DNA of 64,000 nucleotides from Gracilimonas sp. (GTDB lineage: Bacteria > Bacteroidota > Rhodothermia > Balneolales > Balneolaceae): NCBI RefSeq assembly GCF_040218225.1, contig NZ_JAVJQO010000003.1:99326-163325 (forward strand). The letters run 5' to 3'. The notes under the pieces are model-generated. The model ran no database searches. It was not told the DNA's origin and saw nothing but the letters and a program-made list of their open reading frames with translations. The translations under genes were made by a program, and so were the position numbers. Numbering within the stretch: the stretch's first letter is position 1; each line of letters begins with the position of its first letter. Below are positions 45,292-54,425 of this stretch, one piece after another.

Positions 45292-46020
45292 TTGAGCAAT
45301 CAAGGTTCAAATAAAAGTTTACTGCCCTGGATTACCACTGTATTGATGGTAACTGGAGTTGCTGTACTTGCTGCGCTCTATTGGAACAAGAATGTGACCG
45401 TGCAGGATGTGCAGGTAAACAGCTTGTACTACACCGACTATGAGCAGGTGAAGCAGGCGGCAAATATACCTTTGGGTGTAAAGCCAGATAGTTTGAATCT
45501 GTATGCAGTTGTTCAAAGAGTCGAAAAGCTTGACTACGTGCGTTCAGTGAAACCATACATCGAGCCCAGCGGAGACTTGAGATTGAATGTAGCTGAACGG
45601 CAACCTATTGCGCTTTTGGTTAATGGAGCAGACCGGATTTACGTAGATGCAGAGGGTGTTCGATTACCCATTTTGGAAGGTAAAACACAGGATGTACCAC
45701 TTCTGTATGGATATAGCGCAACATCCACTGATACCATTAAAACCGAAGAATTTGCACAGGTACGAGACTTTTTGATGCGAGCTAAAATCGATGGCTTTGG
45801 ATGGACCACCATAAGTGAGGTGGTATATGATGAAAACGACGGCGTGGTAGCCTTAAGTCATGAAAATGGAGTAAAGCTACTATTCGGTCGAAATGACTTT
45901 CAAACCAAACTGGAGAACTGGAAAGCCTTTTATACGGATGTAATTCGGGTAAAAGGCATCCAATCGATGCGACAAGTTGATCTCCGGTTTACAAATCAGG
46001 TGGTGACCCGTGAAATTTGA
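45292..46020 (+). CDS. ftsQ: FtsQ/DivIB-like division protein
   Basis: The 242-residue bitopic protein starts at TTG right after the murC stop. It has one membrane span (ITTVLMVTGVAVLAALYW, about residues 14-31), a POTRA-like segment (VTVQDVQVNSLYYTDYEQVK, ...KLDYVRSVKPYIEPSGDLRL) and the FtsQ beta domain ending IQSMRQVDLRFTNQVV. It links early and late divisome parts from the periplasmic side. The sequence is divergent; position between murC and ftsA supports the name. It overlaps the next small gene by 11 bp. Confidence 0.87.
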   Translation: MSNQGSNKSLLPWITTVLMVTGVAVLAALYWNKNVTVQDVQVNSLYYTDYEQVKQAANIPLGVKPDSLNLYAVVQRVEKLDYVRSVKPYIEPSGDLRLNVAERQPIALLVNGADRIYVDAEGVRLPILEGKTQDVPLLYGYSATSTDTIKTEEFAQVRDFLMRAKIDGFGWTTISEVVYDENDGVVALSHENGVKLLFGRNDFQTKLENWKAFYTDVIRVKGIQSMRQVDLRFTNQVVTREI

Positions 46021-46279
46021 TTTTAACCATATATCGTTTGCAGATATCCAGGGATATTCTATGCTGAAAGAAGAATCATCCAATCGTTCCGATACAGAGC
46101 GGGCGGAACGGATAAAGCAGGCAGGAAGTCTTTTGAATACACTGCTAACAGAACCGGACAAAGGATTACTGAAGAAAGATTCTGTATCAGACTTTTACTC
46201 TGACTTGGCTTCGCCATCAACCCAGAAAAGAAACTTAGCAATCAACAAAAACACAGCGGATCGTCATGGAAGAACATGA
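46010..46279 (+). CDS. unrecognised small protein between ftsQ and ftsA
   Basis: A GTG start preceded by AGGTGG gives an 89-residue charged, soluble protein (KFDFNHISFADIQGYSMLKE; TERAERIKQAGSLLNTLLTE; DKGLLKKDSVSDFYSDLASP). No membrane span or signal is visible. It overlaps ftsQ by 11 bp and ftsA by 14 bp, and without it there would be an unexplained 245-bp hole in a gapless operon. I do not recognise a family. Coupled translation suggests it is a real division-operon member, but function is unknown. Confidence 0.65.
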   Translation: MKFDFNHISFADIQGYSMLKEESSNRSDTERAERIKQAGSLLNTLLTEPDKGLLKKDSVSDFYSDLASPSTQKRNLAINKNTADRHGRT

Positions 46280-47525
46280 AAACATCATGGTAGGTCTCGA
46301 TATCGGGACTACTAAAATTTGCGCAATCGTAGCTTCAATCGATGAACAGGAACGAATTCATATTCTTGGGGTAGGCAAAGCTCAAAGCGATGGCCTGAAC
46401 CGGGGAGTGGTGGTAAACATCGACAAAACCGTAAATGCTATCAAAGATGCCATTGCCCAGGCTGAACTGGCTTCCGGTATCCAGGTAAATTCGGTTAATG
46501 TGGGTATTGCCGGCGATCATATCCGCAGCATGCGAAGCAAAGGTGTGATCACCATCAACAACAAAGACAATGAAATTACAGCTAAAGATGTGGAGCGTCT
46601 TCTTGAAGACTGCCAGCGCATCATGCTTCCGACTGACCAGCAGATTCTGCACGTGATTCCACAAGAATTTGTGGTGGACGGACAAGATGGAATCAGTGAT
46701 CCGGTGGGAATGAGCGGCATGCGTATGGAAGCCGAAGTTCACATCATAACCGGACTGGTATCAGCGGCCAAAAATATCTATCGCTGTGTGGAACGCGCCG
46801 GATACCAGGTTGCCGACATCATTTTAGAACCGCTGGCTTCCTCTTACTCCGTATTGGATGAAGAGGAAAAAGAAGCCGGTGTGGTACTGGTGGATATCGG
46901 AGGTGGAACAACTGACGTAGCCATCTTCCAGGATAACACGATCCGCCACACGGCGGTAATTGCCATCGCCGGACAAAAAGTAACCGACGACATTCGTCTC
47001 GGGCTCAGCGTGCTTGACGATCAGGCCGAAACCCTGAAACGCAAGCACGGCGAAAGTTATGCTGATCTGATCGAAGAGGATGAAGTCATAACGGTACCCG
47101 GCATTGCGGGACGACCTCCCAAAGAAATTACCAAGAGTATTCTCGCTAAGATTGTTCAGGCTCGGATGGAAGAAATTCTGGAGATCGTGGGAATTGAAAT
47201 CAAACGCAGCGGATATGCTGACTCCATGAGTGCCGGCGTCGTTATTACCGGCGGCGGATCGCTTGTGAAGAATGTATGTCCCCTTGCAAACGAAATATTA
47301 GGACTGGATGCCAAAGTGGGAATTCCATTAGGCATCACAGGTGGACTGAAAGAAGAAGTGAACAGCCCGATTTACGCTACCGGTGTAGGTCTGGTGATGC
47401 ATGCCCTTCGTTCAGGAACCGCGAACAACCAAACGATGATGCCATCATCATCAAAAGGAACCAATGTTGAGCAGGTGATGCAAAAAATCACTGAGCGCAT
47501 GAAAAGTTGGTTCAAAGAGCTTTAG
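46266..47525 (+). CDS. ftsA: cell division protein FtsA
   Basis: The 419-residue actin-like ATPase has VGLDIGTTKICAIVASIDEQ (phosphate 1), the SHS2/1C domain (GIAGDHIRSMRSKGVITINN, IPQEFVVDGQDGISDPVGMS), VLVDIGGGTTDVAIFQ (phosphate 2), VVITGGGSLVKN (adenosine) and a C-terminal amphipathic helix (ITERMKSWFKEL) that anchors FtsZ filaments to the membrane. It is separated from ftsZ by repeat copy D. Confidence 0.96.
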   Translation: MEEHENIMVGLDIGTTKICAIVASIDEQERIHILGVGKAQSDGLNRGVVVNIDKTVNAIKDAIAQAELASGIQVNSVNVGIAGDHIRSMRSKGVITINNKDNEITAKDVERLLEDCQRIMLPTDQQILHVIPQEFVVDGQDGISDPVGMSGMRMEAEVHIITGLVSAAKNIYRCVERAGYQVADIILEPLASSYSVLDEEEKEAGVVLVDIGGGTTDVAIFQDNTIRHTAVIAIAGQKVTDDIRLGLSVLDDQAETLKRKHGESYADLIEEDEVITVPGIAGRPPKEITKSILAKIVQARMEEILEIVGIEIKRSGYADSMSAGVVITGGGSLVKNVCPLANEILGLDAKVGIPLGITGGLKEEVNSPIYATGVGLVMHALRSGTANNQTMMPSSSKGTNVEQVMQKITERMKSWFKEL

Positions 47526-47576
47526 AAGTAAAATCAGCAATCAAAAACGCTATGGAAACAGAAGTAAATAAAGATT

Positions 47577-47709
47577 GTCATTGCGAGGAGCCAACTATGT
47601 ACAAAATTTGGCTCGAAATCCTTGCGACGACGCAATCTTCCTTTAAAAAATTCCCCAGTGGATCAGGAAGATTGCTTCGGCATTCGCAAGGCTCATTTCT
47701 CGCAATGAC
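47577..47709. repeat. nested palindromic interspersed repeat, copy D (ftsA-ftsZ gap)
   Basis: This 133-bp copy has the left end GTCATTGCGAGGAG and right end CTCGCAATGAC. The inner arms are diverged and shifted: GACGACGCAATCTTCCT pairs with AGGAAGATTGCTTC. It fills half of the 258-bp ftsA-ftsZ gap and would form a long mRNA hairpin upstream of ftsZ. Confidence 0.85.
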
Positions 47710-47783
47710 GACTCGTTTCCTGCAGCAATCATCTACAACAATAACAATCCAGTAAAATACAACAACTCAAATAGGAGTTAACA

Positions 47784-49112
47784 ATGGCTAACAATTCACG
47801 TTTCTTTTTTGACGAACAGAGCCAGGAAAACGCCAAGATCAAAGTGATCGGCGTAGGCGGCGGTGGCGGTAACGCCATAAACAATATGATAAACATGGGC
47901 CTTGAAAGTGTGGAGTATATTGCTCTGAACACCGATGCACAGGCCTTAAAAAACAGCATGGCAGACATCAAGGTTCAGGTGGGTTCAGCCCTTACCAATG
48001 GCCTTGGAGCCGGAGCACGTCCCGAAATAGGTCGTGAAGCGGTAGAAGAAAATCGCCATGAAATTGAAGAATCTATCGAAAATGCCGATATGGTATTTGT
48101 GACGGCCGGAATGGGCGGTGGAACCGGAACCGGGGGAGCTCCCGTGGTTGCAGGCATCGCCAAGCGCCGTGGCATCCTTACCGTCGGTATTGTAACCACC
48201 CCCTTTGAATGTGAGGGTAAAGTTCGGAAGAAATATGCCCTGGAAGGCATCACCGAACTGAAGAAAAATTGTGATACGGTAATAGTGATTCCGAATGAGC
48301 GACTCCTTGACATTGCTGATGAAAACACATCCCTTATGGATGCTTTTGCGATGGCGAACGAAGTGCTCTACAACGCAACGCGGGGTATCAGTGATCTTAT
48401 CCTGATGCCGGGTCTGATTAACCTTGACTTTGCTGACGTTCGCACAACTATGAGCGATGGTGGAGCTGCCATTATGGGATCGGCTACTGCTGAAGGTGCC
48501 GACCGTGCAGAGAAAGCCGCTCGTGCTGCGATCAACTCTCCGCTGTTGGATGGAGTAAGCATCCGTGGAGCACGCAACGTGCTGGTAAACATTTCGGCCG
48601 GTTCCAACCTTGGAATGCGCGAAACTACCACTGCTACCAATATCATCCATGATGAGGCCGGTGAAAATGCTGAAATCATACTCGGTACCGTATTGGATGA
48701 GAACTTCGGTGAAGACATCCGCGTGACTGTTATAGCCACCGGATTTGATCTAGCCGAAGACCGAACCACTGCGAAAGTAGCCAGCAATGATAAGAGCTCG
48801 CTGAATAAAGCAGCTGAAAATGCTCAGGCTAACATGCAGACCAACAGTAAGAAACCCGATGTACCCAATCGCTTTCAGCGTGGTACCGGTGATTACTACA
48901 AAGGCGAAAACAACCTTAAAAAATTAGACACTCCATCTTACCTGCGTCGAGATCTAAACGTTCGCAAACAGGAAGATAGCATTGAAGTCCCTGATGAAGA
49001 GGAGCAAAAGAATGATGCGCAGGACAACATCGCGCCATTCCAGAGCCGCACGGAACGCATCCGCAAGGATGACACCGACCAGCCGGCTTTCCTCCGAAAA
49101 ATCATGGATTAA
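47784..49112 (+). CDS. ftsZ: cell division protein FtsZ
   Basis: The 442-residue tubulin-like GTPase has KVIGVGGGGGNAINNMINMG, the signature GMGGGTGTGGAPVVAGIAKR, TPFEFEGK-like region (TPFECEGKVRKKYALEGITE) and synergy loop DFADVRTTMSDGGAAIMGSA. A variable linker of about 110 residues follows, and the conserved C-terminal peptide DQPAFLRKIMD binds FtsA. A good ribosome-binding site (ATAGGAGTTAAC) precedes the ATG. It is the last gene of the dcw cluster and is followed by a terminator. Confidence 0.97.
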   Translation: MANNSRFFFDEQSQENAKIKVIGVGGGGGNAINNMINMGLESVEYIALNTDAQALKNSMADIKVQVGSALTNGLGAGARPEIGREAVEENRHEIEESIENADMVFVTAGMGGGTGTGGAPVVAGIAKRRGILTVGIVTTPFECEGKVRKKYALEGITELKKNCDTVIVIPNERLLDIADENTSLMDAFAMANEVLYNATRGISDLILMPGLINLDFADVRTTMSDGGAAIMGSATAEGADRAEKAARAAINSPLLDGVSIRGARNVLVNISAGSNLGMRETTTATNIIHDEAGENAEIILGTVLDENFGEDIRVTVIATGFDLAEDRTTAKVASNDKSSLNKAAENAQANMQTNSKKPDVPNRFQRGTGDYYKGENNLKKLDTPSYLRRDLNVRKQEDSIEVPDEEEQKNDAQDNIAPFQSRTERIRKDDTDQPAFLRKIMD

Positions 49113-49223
49113 GGAGTTGCCATTGAAGCGGTTCACCCCCGATGCCATGGGAATGGTATCTCTATGAACCATTGAATTTTACTGGAATATAGCTTCATTC
49201 AAGCTATAGATTGCTAACAATAG

Positions 49224-49254
49224 AAGAAGCCTCTTGATCGGGGCTTCTTTTTTA
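49224..49254 (+). terminator. rho-independent terminator of the dcw operon
   Basis: An 8-bp stem (AAGAAGCC 49224-49231 with GGCTTCTT 49242-49249) around a 10-base loop runs into TTTTTT. It lies 112 bp after the ftsZ stop and its T run touches the convergent gene. Confidence 0.82.
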
Positions 49255-49974
49255 TGAAATAGAATTAATTTTACTTATCAATTCTTGGCTTTTTTCATCA
49301 AACTCTTTCCTTGTTTTTTCATTTATAAAGTCCAATGCTTCTATTAATGTATCCTTTCCATCAACAGTTAAACTTTCAGCATTATTTAAAACTTCTTCAA
49401 AAACATCTAAATCATTTTCTATGGTTGAGTATTCCACATCATGGATAGCTTGACTTAACATTGATTGAACAAGATGCTTTAATGAAGCTTCAAATTCTCC
49501 ATTTCTATAACTAATTCTACTTTGATATCTGCTCACATCCGACAAAGTGAGTGCCAAATCCTCAGTTTTTGATCTAGTGAATTTGTCAAGATTTGATATT
49601 TTATCACTAATCATTTCTTTCAACTTTGTGACCTCCTCTGATAGCTCTTTATTATATTTGTTTTCTAGCTCTATTAACTTATTATCAAATTCTTGAACAA
49701 TCCTTTTCTTTTCATTCTTAAATAAATTATTCTGAGTAAGCCAATTTGCTCCAGCAAATATTAAGACAAGTCCAACAACTCCTCCCAAGCTAAACCATAC
49801 TGTATTCCTTACTTCTTTAACATGATCTTTCATTAGACTTACCTCTTGTTCAAGAAGTCGATTTTCAACTTGCTCTTCCCTTAAAATATCTTTTAGATCA
49901 ATGCTATCCTCAGAAATTTGCGGTTGCCCCATTTGTACGAACCCAAAAAATACTATCAATCCAATTTTAAGCAT
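49252..49974 (-). CDS. unrecognised coiled-coil membrane protein
   Basis: The 240-residue protein starts with a short hydrophobic segment (MLKIGLIVFFGFVQMGQ), probably a signal peptide. A helical segment follows, then a clear membrane span (TVWFSLGGVVGLVLIFAGAN, about residues 58-77) and a long coiled coil (about 85-140: EKKRIVQEFDNKLIELENKY). The C-terminal helical part is acidic. Base composition is visibly more AT-rich than the neighbours and codon use leans to A/T, which suggests transfer. I do not recognise a family. It converges on ftsZ, touching its terminator. Confidence 0.7.
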   Translation of the reverse strand: MLKIGLIVFFGFVQMGQPQISEDSIDLKDILREEQVENRLLEQEVSLMKDHVKEVRNTVWFSLGGVVGLVLIFAGANWLTQNNLFKNEKKRIVQEFDNKLIELENKYNKELSEEVTKLKEMISDKISNLDKFTRSKTEDLALTLSDVSRYQSRISYRNGEFEASLKHLVQSMLSQAIHDVEYSTIENDLDVFEEVLNNAESLTVDGKDTLIEALDFINEKTRKEFDEKSQELISKINSIS

Positions 49975-50079
49975 ATCATTAACTATGTATTAGAATTTCA
50001 TTGAATATACTTTGTTTAGGTTTTTAATCAAGAAATGAAAAGCTGTTCTACCCTTTACCTGCTAGTACATGATTATTTA

Positions 50080-50160
50080 GATTTCTCCCGCTGGTCAAAA
50101 TGACAAAAAGAGTCTGATAAAAAGTAGTGCTGTCATCTCGAACGAATGTGAGAGATCTAT
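50080..50160. repeat. fragments of interspersed repeats
   Basis: ATTTCTCCCGCTGGTC then AAAATGAC (50080-50103) recurs as ATTTACTCCCGCTGGTC in repeat copy E. GCTGTCATCTCGAACGAATG with TGAGAGATCTATGGATT (50129-50165) resembles another intergenic repeat type common in this phylum. The fragment runs into the 5' end of the next gene's longest frame. Confidence 0.45.
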
Positions 50161-50206
50161 GGATTTATTACATTCATGGTTATCACCAATGATAAATGAT
50201 TCACAT

Positions 50207-50671
50207 ATGAATAGAGTACTTATCAGTTTACCGACTTTTTTAGCCCTCATATCAATTGCCTTATTAACCAGTTGCACGCAGGTGAACCCCCAACAGGAAA
50301 AAGAAGCGCTGACAAAGTTATTGGGTGAGTTTTTGGAAAATGTAGATGATCCCAAAATGCACGACCGGTTGTGGGCCGAAGACTTGGTTTACACTGGCTC
50401 TGCAGGTACCCGCCATGGAAAGGATGTGATCATGGATGGCATGCAGGAATCGGAATCTGAAACCTCTCAATCAGCAGGTCCGAAGTATTCTTATGATAGT
50501 CTCCATGTGAAAGTTTTCGGTAAAACCGCAGCCCTCACTTTCCGGTTAATAGCTGAAACACCCGATGATACTTTATGTTATCTGAACAGTGGTTTTTTCG
50601 AGAAACGAGACGGAAAATGGAAAGCGGTTGTCTGGCAGGCTACCCGAATGGCGGATTCTTCCGATGATTAA
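50207..50671 (+). CDS. NTF2-like (DUF4440/SnoaL-type) lipoprotein
   Basis: The start at ATG 50207 gives a lipoprotein signal (LISLPTFLALISIALLTSC); an in-frame ATG 48 bp upstream lies in repeat DNA and adds nothing conserved. The 154-residue product has the cone-fold NTF2-like pattern: LLGEFLENVDDPKMHDRLWA, LVYTGSAGTRHGKDVIMDGM, VKVFGKTAALTFRLIAETPD and GFFEKRDGKWKAVVWQATRM. Such proteins bind or turn over small ligands, but no substrate is evident. It would be anchored in the envelope. It converges on the LamG gene 8 bp away. Confidence 0.85.
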   Translation: MNRVLISLPTFLALISIALLTSCTQVNPQQEKEALTKLLGEFLENVDDPKMHDRLWAEDLVYTGSAGTRHGKDVIMDGMQESESETSQSAGPKYSYDSLHVKVFGKTAALTFRLIAETPDDTLCYLNSGFFEKRDGKWKAVVWQATRMADSSDD

Positions 50672-50679
50672 GTCAGATT

Positions 50680-53600
50680 TTATTTGATCAGCAACATTTT
50701 TTTGGTCATAACCAGTCCTTTATACTTTAACTGATAGAAATATACTCCTGATGAAAGGTTACCGGCATCAAAAGTAACGGTATGAGAACCAGCACTTAAC
50801 CTATCATCCCTCAAAGTTGCTACTTCCCGGCCAAGTGTGTTATACACTTTAAGGGAAACATTCCCGGCCCGTGGCATGCTAAACTGAATGTTGGTTGTCG
50901 GATTGAAAGGATTTGGATAGTTCTGGGATAACTCAAAATCAGCAGGAATTTCTGTTTTGGGTTCCGGCTCGTTAGAAATAGCCAATTCCAATTCTATATC
51001 TATCATTTCAGCTATGGTACTATCACTGAGAGCGTAGCTGAATATCTGCACTTCATCTATCTCTCCATAAAAAGGTTGATTTCCTTCAGCATTGTTTCCA
51101 ATATAAAGATCGGAGTCTGATACAGTAATCAGTCCTTTATAATCGTCATATCTTACAAGCTGACCATTCAGATATAAACGCACTCTCTCTCCATCATAAG
51201 TAGCAGCCACATGAAACCATTCTCCGGGTTTAATTTGGGGAGCACCGAAAGTGAGTTCTACATCATCAAGTTGAAACCTGATTTTTTCTCCAATTTTATC
51301 TTCTGAATGTCCTGCTATCGAATGATCAACTATTTCAATAGTGTATCTGTCATATTCTTCATCCTTTCTTGAAATAATGGTGCTCGTGGGATAATCTTCT
51401 CCTTCACTTCTCATGTTTACCCATGCGGTAAGACTCAAAGCATTAAAAACAGAATCCAGCGACGCATTACTATCTTCTATAAAAACAGCGTCATCAATTC
51501 CATCAAAAGAATACGCCGATTCTGTATTTCCCAACCTGTCTTCAGCAAAATCTCCACCATCACTTTTTACTAACAGTTCCGAGCTACTTGAATCGGTAAA
51601 ACTGCCGCTAAATGAGAGCTGAAGCAAGTTCTGAGCCTCCAAATTATATCCTCTGAATCTATCCTGGTAGAACTCATCAATGGCACTCTCGGAGACAGCA
51701 TAATTATAGATCTTTACTTCATCTATGGATCCCTTGAAAGGTTCCGTACCCTCCTGATTGTTTCCAATTAAAATATCAGATTTTCCCATTTCTAATCGAC
51801 CAGAATATCTGCCACTGGAAACCAATTCACCATTCAGGTAAACATGCATCATATTGTTTCCAAAGGTAGCGGTTATCATATACCACTCCCCTCTTTTCAA
51901 AGACAGATCCGGGTAAGCTTCAAGTCTCGCGCTGTTAATATTGAAGAATATCTGTTTGGTCACACCCAAATAAAATTGTCCGTATTCGGAGGAGTCTTTT
52001 CTGTGTACAATCGACATGTGATTGTCAGACTCATTTAGTTTTACCCAGGCATTTATGGTCAGCCCTTCATACAATGAGTCTAATTCGGACGTATTATCTA
52101 TAACTCTTATTACATCATCTCCTGAAAAAGAAAATGCCGAGTTGTTATAATCGAACCTGCCTTTTGCTGGTTTGGCACCAATATTCTCCGTGTCATTATA
52201 ATTTGCAGAGGAATCAATCACTGACCCACTGAAAGGAAGATAGACTAACTGTTCTTTTTTGAACTTTCTTCCTTCGGTATATAAATCATAAAATGACTTC
52301 ATGGTACTGTCTTCAATCACATAATTATAAAGACGCACGTCATCAACAGAACCTGCAAAGCCCTGTTCATTATTGCCATAGATTGCTTTACCACCTATAT
52401 ATAAATCAGAATCATTAACACTTAAGCTTGTCTCGTAAGTTGAAACACTGAGTAAATCTCCGTTTAAAAAAGTTTTCAGGCTATCTCCGTTAAAGGTAAA
52501 TCCCAAGTGTATCCAATGCCCTTCTACAATATCTGTTGAAGAAACTGCGGTCGTTTTTCCGTTTATCGTAAATGCTAATGAGTTTTTAAAATACCCTCTT
52601 GTCGCTTTACGAATTTCCACCTCAAATTTATCTGATATCCCTTCATCTTCCCTTGAAAGCAGCACACTATAGGAGCCGGTACCATTCAATGATTTTATTT
52701 TCACCCAGGATGAAAAAGTGAACCCTTTATAGAGAGAATCAATTCTGTTGTCTGTATCGTTATAGGTAATAAAATCTTCCTGGTCCAAGGAAAATGCTCT
52801 ATCATCATTATTGAAACGATCCGTTGTCAGACTACCGCCTGCTATTGAAATATCATTATCAATGTCTGCCTGATCTGTAACTGAGCCTTCAAATGGGAGA
52901 TAAGTCAGAACAGACTCCTGTGGTTGGTCAAACTCGAATTCATAATCAATAACCGAATTCTGAATCTCATTTTCAGTGAGCACATAATTGTATAAGGCAA
53001 TATCATCTAAAGCTCCCTCAAAATTTCTCTCAAAGTTCAAATCACTGCCTAAATAAAATTCTCTTTCATTCCCGATATTTTTCTTTTCAATTCCTATATG
53101 TCGAATAAGCCTGGTATTCTGGTCTTTTTTTCCATTAATAAATAATTCAGGTTTTTCTCCGTCATAAGTAATTGCAACGTTTACCCATTGATTTTGAGGA
53201 AGCTGGTTCTTCTTCTCGAGTCTCATATCCCTGGTATAAAATTTCAAATACCCGCCTTCCTCCATTTCCAAGACAAACCCCGGGTAATCTCCATAGGTAT
53301 TAAAAGGCACCCCTGCTATTATCTGCTCGACATCTTTAGTTGCATATGAATCCAAATATAGCCAGGTAGACAGAGTAAATTCTTCCCTGTTATCAAATGT
53401 TTGATAAAACTTTTCATCAGAAATACGGATTGGCTTCTCAGCATTTTTGAAATCATAGGCCTGATTCTCAGATCCAAACCTATCCTTTATAAATGTTCCA
53501 TCACCTTTTCCAGTCTCACTAAATTCATATATGGGATACTGGAAAAAGCTGGAGTCTGCTATGGTATTAGAGAAAGATATGTCTACAATTTTTTCATCAA

Positions 53601-54336
53601 TTATTGGTCGTACATCTGCAGCCTTGCGAATAGTATTCACATCAACTACATGATCATAAATTTTAAGATCATCCATCCGGCCTATATACTTTTGATCGGA
53701 AAAGCGGGTAGAGCCAATTGTTATAGGCGAATCCGATGCTGATTTAAACCATCTTTCTCCCTCAGCGTTTAATTCACCATTAATATATGTTTTGAAGTCC
53801 CCATTCTTCATGGTAACAGCAAGATGGAGCCATTGATCATTTTCCACCAGGAAATTACCCCCACCAACACCGCCGGCCCTGACATGAAGAAACCCTACAT
53901 TATTAATGCCAAAATGATACCCTTCGCTCTTCCAGTAATCATCTATAAACTCATCATAGCGTTCTAAAAACATTGATCTGGATATATACTCGGGAAAACC
54001 TTCCACTTTAAACCACAACATAAATGTTATTCCTGTGCTGTTACTTATACTATCCAACGCATTATCGGTATCTGCAATCGTGATCGCATCGTCAATCCCA
54101 TCGAAATAGAAGGCACTGTTTGGATTTCCGTTTCGGTCTTCAACATATTGACCACCTTCCACGGTTATATCAGGATTCAAGCCCGTAGAATCAACTACAG
54201 AATTTTCAAAGGCCAGATGCAACACCGGTTCGGAGTCCTCACTCTGAGCGAAAATATTTGAGGCCGGCAACAACAAAATGAAGAGCAATAGAATGAAGAA
54301 AGGCTGTTCTCTTAAACATGATAAGTGATACTTCAT
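50680..54336 (-). CDS. giant secreted protein with five LamG domains and type IX sorting tail
   Basis: The 1218-residue protein has a signal peptide (FFILLLFILLLPASNIFAQ). Five LamG/concanavalin-like repeats of about 210-220 residues begin near residues 36, 250, 474, 697 and 904. Each opens like LPFEGSVTDQ and holds variants of GEWFHVAATYDGERVRLYLN and GEIDEVQIFSYALSDSTI. From about residue 1132 a sorting domain reads FELSQNYPNPFNPTTNIQFS, GREVATL, SAGSHTVTFDAGNLSSGVYF and ends KKMLLIK. LamG domains bind sugars or proteins; no catalytic domain is seen. It is probably exported by the type IX system and surface-held or released. Confidence 0.93.
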   Translation of the reverse strand: MKYHLSCLREQPFFILLLFILLLPASNIFAQSEDSEPVLHLAFENSVVDSTGLNPDITVEGGQYVEDRNGNPNSAFYFDGIDDAITIADTDNALDSISNSTGITFMLWFKVEGFPEYISRSMFLERYDEFIDDYWKSEGYHFGINNVGFLHVRAGGVGGGNFLVENDQWLHLAVTMKNGDFKTYINGELNAEGERWFKSASDSPITIGSTRFSDQKYIGRMDDLKIYDHVVDVNTIRKAADVRPIIDEKIVDISFSNTIADSSFFQYPIYEFSETGKGDGTFIKDRFGSENQAYDFKNAEKPIRISDEKFYQTFDNREEFTLSTWLYLDSYATKDVEQIIAGVPFNTYGDYPGFVLEMEEGGYLKFYTRDMRLEKKNQLPQNQWVNVAITYDGEKPELFINGKKDQNTRLIRHIGIEKKNIGNEREFYLGSDLNFERNFEGALDDIALYNYVLTENEIQNSVIDYEFEFDQPQESVLTYLPFEGSVTDQADIDNDISIAGGSLTTDRFNNDDRAFSLDQEDFITYNDTDNRIDSLYKGFTFSSWVKIKSLNGTGSYSVLLSREDEGISDKFEVEIRKATRGYFKNSLAFTINGKTTAVSSTDIVEGHWIHLGFTFNGDSLKTFLNGDLLSVSTYETSLSVNDSDLYIGGKAIYGNNEQGFAGSVDDVRLYNYVIEDSTMKSFYDLYTEGRKFKKEQLVYLPFSGSVIDSSANYNDTENIGAKPAKGRFDYNNSAFSFSGDDVIRVIDNTSELDSLYEGLTINAWVKLNESDNHMSIVHRKDSSEYGQFYLGVTKQIFFNINSARLEAYPDLSLKRGEWYMITATFGNNMMHVYLNGELVSSGRYSGRLEMGKSDILIGNNQEGTEPFKGSIDEVKIYNYAVSESAIDEFYQDRFRGYNLEAQNLLQLSFSGSFTDSSSSELLVKSDGGDFAEDRLGNTESAYSFDGIDDAVFIEDSNASLDSVFNALSLTAWVNMRSEGEDYPTSTIISRKDEEYDRYTIEIVDHSIAGHSEDKIGEKIRFQLDDVELTFGAPQIKPGEWFHVAATYDGERVRLYLNGQLVRYDDYKGLITVSDSDLYIGNNAEGNQPFYGEIDEVQIFSYALSDSTIAEMIDIELELAISNEPEPKTEIPADFELSQNYPNPFNPTTNIQFSMPRAGNVSLKVYNTLGREVATLRDDRLSAGSHTVTFDAGNLSSGVYFYQLKYKGLVMTKKMLLIK

Positions 54337-54425
54337 AGTCTCTTAACTTATTAATAAATGGAATAACATCTGCACTAAGATTATTCTTATCTCTCAGAAA
54401 AACAACTTGATCGACGATAATTTAA

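Noticed and set aside
47507..47755. 82-codon plus-strand frame between ftsA and ftsZ
   Set aside because: It runs through repeat copy D, and no homologous protein is expected from repeat sequence.
47985..48650. 221-codon minus-strand frame antisense to ftsZ
   Set aside because: It lies wholly inside ftsZ and its low-complexity translation fits the reverse of the conserved ftsZ frame.
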